Assembly: GCF_030704535.1 (NCBI RefSeq)
Contig: NC_081819.1
Location: forward strand, 21,424,001-21,488,000
Length of the DNA stretch: 64,000 nucleotides
From: Vitis vinifera
Lineage: Eukaryota > Streptophyta > Magnoliopsida > Vitales > Vitaceae
Direction of reading: 5' to 3'
In this document: piece after piece, positions 60,929-64,000 of the stretch
Layout of the letters: the number at the start of each line of letters is the position of its first letter
How positions within the stretch are numbered: position 1 is the first letter of the stretch
Program-made: the position numbers and the translations under genes
The notes under the pieces: generated by a model
The model's input: the letters and a program-made list of their open reading frames with translations, nothing else
What the model was told of the DNA's origin: nothing
Database searches by the model: none

Positions 60929-61206
60929 TGTTGGCATATTCCTATTCTTATGGTTGAGTTAGTCAAATAAGGAGCTTGTTGCTAAAATCGAGTTAGTGGG
61001 TGTAGTGGGTCAAGTGTTAGTGGTGTAGTGGGGCAGATTGTGTCCTCTTTGTTTTTTTTATAAATAGACATGTTTTCTGTAGTGGAATTAATGACTGCAA
61101 TAAAATATCCAGAAGCATTTTCTTTGGTCTGGTGAAGCTCTGTTTTTTAGAGTTAAAGAGCTCTATTTTTTTCCTTGCTATTGTTTTGTCTTGTTTTTGT
61201 CCAACA
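60929..61206 (+). repeat. 5' LTR of the copia element
   Basis: 278 bp, bounded by TGTTGG and CCAACA, a perfect 6-bp inverted terminus starting TG and ending CA. It contains a promoter-like TATAAATA at 61059-61066, about 150 bp before the LTR end. Confidence 0.88.
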
Positions 61207-61211
61207 ATTTT

Positions 61212-61223
61212 TGGTATCAGAGC
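61212..61223 (+). other. Primer-binding site (initiator-Met tRNA)
   Basis: TGGTATCAGAGC, the standard complement to the 3' end of plant initiator methionine tRNA, five bases after the LTR. Confidence 0.9.
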
Positions 61224-61252
61224 AACCAGGTTCCTTCTGAACTGGGCGAATA

Positions 61253-64000
61253 ATGGCAACAACCAACGGCAGTATGGTGAGTGTGTCTCAACCAGCAATT
61301 CCCATTTTCAAAGGTGAGTGCTATGAGTTTTGGAGCATCAAAATGAAGACTTTATTCAAGTCTCAAGATCTGTGGGACTTGGTTGAAAATGGCTATCCTT
61401 ATCCGGACGAAGAAGCTAGGTTGAAAGAAAATACGAAGAAGGACTCCAAGGCATTGTTCTTTATTCAACAGGCTGTACATGAATCAATCTTCTCAAAGAT
61501 TGCAGTAGCAACCACAGCAAAAGAGGCGTGGACAACCTTGAAAACTGCATTTCAAGGTTCCTCTAAAGTGATCACGGTGAAGCTCCAGTCCTTGCGTCGT
61601 GACTTTGAAACCTTGCACATGAAAAATGGAGAGTCAGTGCAAGATTTTTTGTCAAGAGTTGCTGCTATAGTTAATCAAATGAGGTCGTATGGTGAAGATA
61701 TTCTTGATCAAACTGTCGTAGCAAAGGTGTTAAGGAGTTTAACGCCTAAGTTTGATCATGTAGTTGCAGCCATTGAGGAGTCTAAGGATCTGTCAACCTA
61801 TTCATTTGATGAGCTCATGGGATCCTTGCAATCTCATGAAGTGAGGCTGTCCAGAACAGAGGAGAAGAATGAAGAAAAGACATTTTACACGAAGGGGGAG
61901 ACATCAGATCAGAAGAATGGAGGCAGAGAAGCTACTGGTAGAGGACGTGGCAGAGGAGGTGCTCATGGAAGAGGTGGACGTGGCAGAGGCCGAGGTGATG
62001 CACAAGGTGACCAAAGGCAGTCAACTGAGAAGAGCAGAAACAAGAGTAATATCCAGTGCTACTACTGCAAGCGGTTTGGACATGTTCAAGCTGAATGTTG
62101 GAAGAAAGAAAGGCAAGAAAAACAAGTTAACTATGTCGAGCAAGAGGAAGATCAAGTCAAGTTGTTCATGGCCTATAATGAAGAGGTAGTATCTTCCAAC
62201 AATATTTGGTTTTTGGATAGTGGATGTTCTAACCACATGACAGGGATAAAGTCACTCTTTAAGGAGCTGGATGAATCACACAAGTTGAAGGTGAAACTTG
62301 GTGATGACAAACAAGTGCAAGTGGAAGGCAAGGGGACCGTGGCAGTAAACAATGGTCATGGTAATGTAAAGCTCCTTTACAATGTGTACTTTATTCCTAG
62401 TTTGACTCAAAACTTGTTAAGTGTGGGGCAACTTATGGTTAGTGGATACTCCATTTTGTTTGATGGTGCTACTTGTGTGATCAAAGATAAAAAGTCTGAT
62501 CAAATAATAGTTGATGTTCGTATGGCCGCAAACAAGTTGTTTCCTCTTGAAGTGTCAAGTATAGAAAAGCATGCTCTTGTTGTTAAAGAGACTAGTGAGT
62601 CTAATCTGTGGCACTTAAGGTATGGTCATCTAAATGTCAAAGGGTTGAAGTTACTAAGTAAAAAGGAAATGGTGTTTGGACTACCTAAAATTGACTCGGT
62701 GAATGTGTGTGAGGGCTGTATTTATGGGAAACAAAGCAAGAAACCATTCCCTAAGGGAAGGTCAAGGAGGGCATCTAGTTGTCTTGAGATTATACATGCT
62801 GATCTATGTGGTCCTATGCAAACTGCTTCATTTGGTGGCAGTAGATATTTTTTGTTGTTTACAGATGATCATAGCAGGATGAGTTGAGTGTATTTTCTTC
62901 AATCAAAGGCAGAGACTTTTGAGACCTTCAAGAAGTTCAAAGCATTTGTAGAGAAGCAGAGTGGCAAGTGCATTAAGGTGCTGCGGACTGACAGAGGTGG
63001 AGAGTTCTTATCAAATGATTTTAAAGTGTTTTATGAAGAGGAAGGCTTGCATAAAGAGCTGACTACTCCTTATTCACCATAGCAAAACGGTGTGGCTGAG
63101 AGGAAGAATAGAACGGTGGTTGAGATGGCTAGAAGCATGATGAAGGCCAAGAACCTTTCAAACCATTTTTGGGCAGAAGGAGTTGCTACAGCTGTATACT
63201 TGTTGAATATTTCTCCAACCAAGGCAGTGTTGAATAGAACTCCATATGAAGCTTGGTATGGGAGGAAACCTTGGGTAAGCCATTTAAAGGTTTTTGGTAG
63301 TGTTGCCTATACGTTGATTGACTCACATAACCGTAGTAAGCTTGATGAAAAATCAGTAAAGTGCATCTTTATTGGTTATTGCTCTCAATCAAAAGGATAT
63401 AAGCTATATAAACCTGTTAGTGGTAAGATAATTGTTAGCAGGAATGTGGTGTTTGATGAAAAAGCTAGCTGGACTTGGCGTGTAAGTGAAGACGGTGCTC
63501 TTGTGGAGATTTCAAGTGAAAGTGAAGTGGCACAGAGTGAAGATCAGCAGCCTTCTATTCAGATTCCAGCAAGTCCAACTCCCTCTCATTCACCCAGTTC
63601 CCCAAATTTGAGTAGCAGCAGTTCTTCACAATCTTCAGAGGAAACCCCTCCAAGGAAATTCAGATCTTTAAGGGACATCTATGAGACTACACAAGTCTTG
63701 TTTGTAGCTGATCCAACAACCTTTGAAGAAGCAGTGGAGAAGGAAGAATGGTGCAGTGCTATGAAAGAAGAAATAGCTGCCATTGAGAAGAATGAGACTT
63801 GGGAACTGGTGGAGCTTCCTGAAGACAAGAATGTGATAGGTGTTAAATGGGTTTTCATAACCAAGTACTTAGCAGATGGTAGTATACAAAAGCACAAGGC
63901 ACGGTTAGTGGCAAAGGGCTATGCACAGCAACATGGAGTTGATTATGATGACACCTTCTCACCAGTTGCACGGTTTGAAACAGTAAGGACCTTATTAGCC
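61253..64000 (+). pseudogene. Copia gag-pol polyprotein, interrupted by two stops
   Basis: One frame from ATG 61253 to the window end. Gag has a DUF4219/UBN2-type capsid region (residues 1-200), an RGG-rich linker and a CCHC zinc knuckle (C269 to C282, C-x2-C-x4-H-x4-C). Protease has LDSGCSNHM with catalytic Asp322. The integrase zinc-binding segment shows H454, H459, C486 and C489, followed by HADLCGPM and TDRGGEF from the DDE core and NGVAERKNR around the third acidic residue. TGA at 62885-62887 and TAG at 63080-63082 interrupt the integrase without shifting frame. The start of the RVT_2 reverse transcriptase follows from about 63.72 kb (GVKWVF, KARLVAKGYAQ). Both stops look like single transitions (from TGG and CAG). 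The rest of the frame appears continuous. Confidence 0.92.

Larger units (their letters stand above)
60929..64000 (+). mobile_element. Ty1/copia LTR retrotransposon (3' part beyond window)
   Basis: Order of parts: 5' LTR 60929-61206, primer-binding site 61212-61223, then one long frame for gag, protease, integrase and reverse transcriptase (copia order). The element runs off the right edge, so the RNase H part, polypurine tract and 3' LTR are not visible. The candidate 5-bp target-site copy on the left is GTGGC (60924-60928). Two nonsense codons show that this copy is not autonomous as it stands. Confidence 0.93.

Noticed and set aside
61869-62236. Alternative frames within the copia gag/protease region
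   Set aside because: Overlap the polyprotein frame and have biased composition from the RGG-rich linker.

Overview
The window is nuclear DNA of a eudicot plant. It is AT-rich and intron-containing, with plant-type splice sites, plant gene families, and many microsatellites and transposon remnants. Several proteins look closest to what I remember of grapevine (Vitis), so a Vitis-like genome is my best guess, but I could not run a search. No bacterial operon, CRISPR array or rRNA gene is present.

Layout. 1-7 kb is AT-rich intergenic DNA with a tRNA-derived SINE-like piece at the left edge. At 7.06-7.54 kb (+) lies a small three-exon gene for an 88-residue R3-MYB of the CPC/TRY/ETC type. Its exons are too short to stand out as open frames. 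7.9-19.8 kb holds no convincing gene, but it contains a two-polarity repeat array (10.8-11.5 kb), a long CT tract (17.8 kb) and interleaved inverted repeats (18.66-19.2 kb). A group III WRKY transcription factor gene (three exons, 349 residues) lies at 20.68-22.64 kb (+) behind a run of W-box cores.

26.5-37.8 kb is a tandem triplication, all on the minus strand, of an anthocyanidin reductase-like / DFR-like SDR gene. Unit A is a pseudogene: its Rossmann motif is deleted in frame and its 3' end is lost. Unit B is intact (339 residues). Unit C is intact (338 residues) but has Thr in place of the catalytic Ser128. Each unit uses one GC-AG intron, and the position differs between A/B and C. Units A and B share long AT-rich upstream flanks with nested repeats.

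46.7-59.0 kb is a tandem duplication of a UGT72B-like (hydroquinone/arbutin-type) UDP-glucosyltransferase gene, both copies intronless and on the minus strand. The downstream copy keeps an intact ORF, but it has lost the TATA box of its sister and carries a MITE-like insertion in its upstream region. Between the copies are a tandem repeat array and a broken PPR gene. The PPR gene is split by a ~1.1 kb inverted repeat that contains its own N-terminal coding sequence in both orientations.

59.9-60.8 kb (-) is a decayed LRR receptor-kinase gene that keeps its signal peptide and LRR ectodomain pieces but has no kinase. Just upstream of it is a Ty1/copia retrotransposon (60.93 kb to the window end, +). 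The 5' LTR, primer-binding site, gag, protease, integrase and the start of reverse transcriptase are readable, with two in-frame nonsense codons in the integrase.

The three intact enzyme genes (SDR B, SDR C and the UGT pair) belong to families that act on flavonoids and phenolics. Nothing here shows that they form a functional cluster. The pattern is better explained by local tandem duplication followed by repeat-driven decay.
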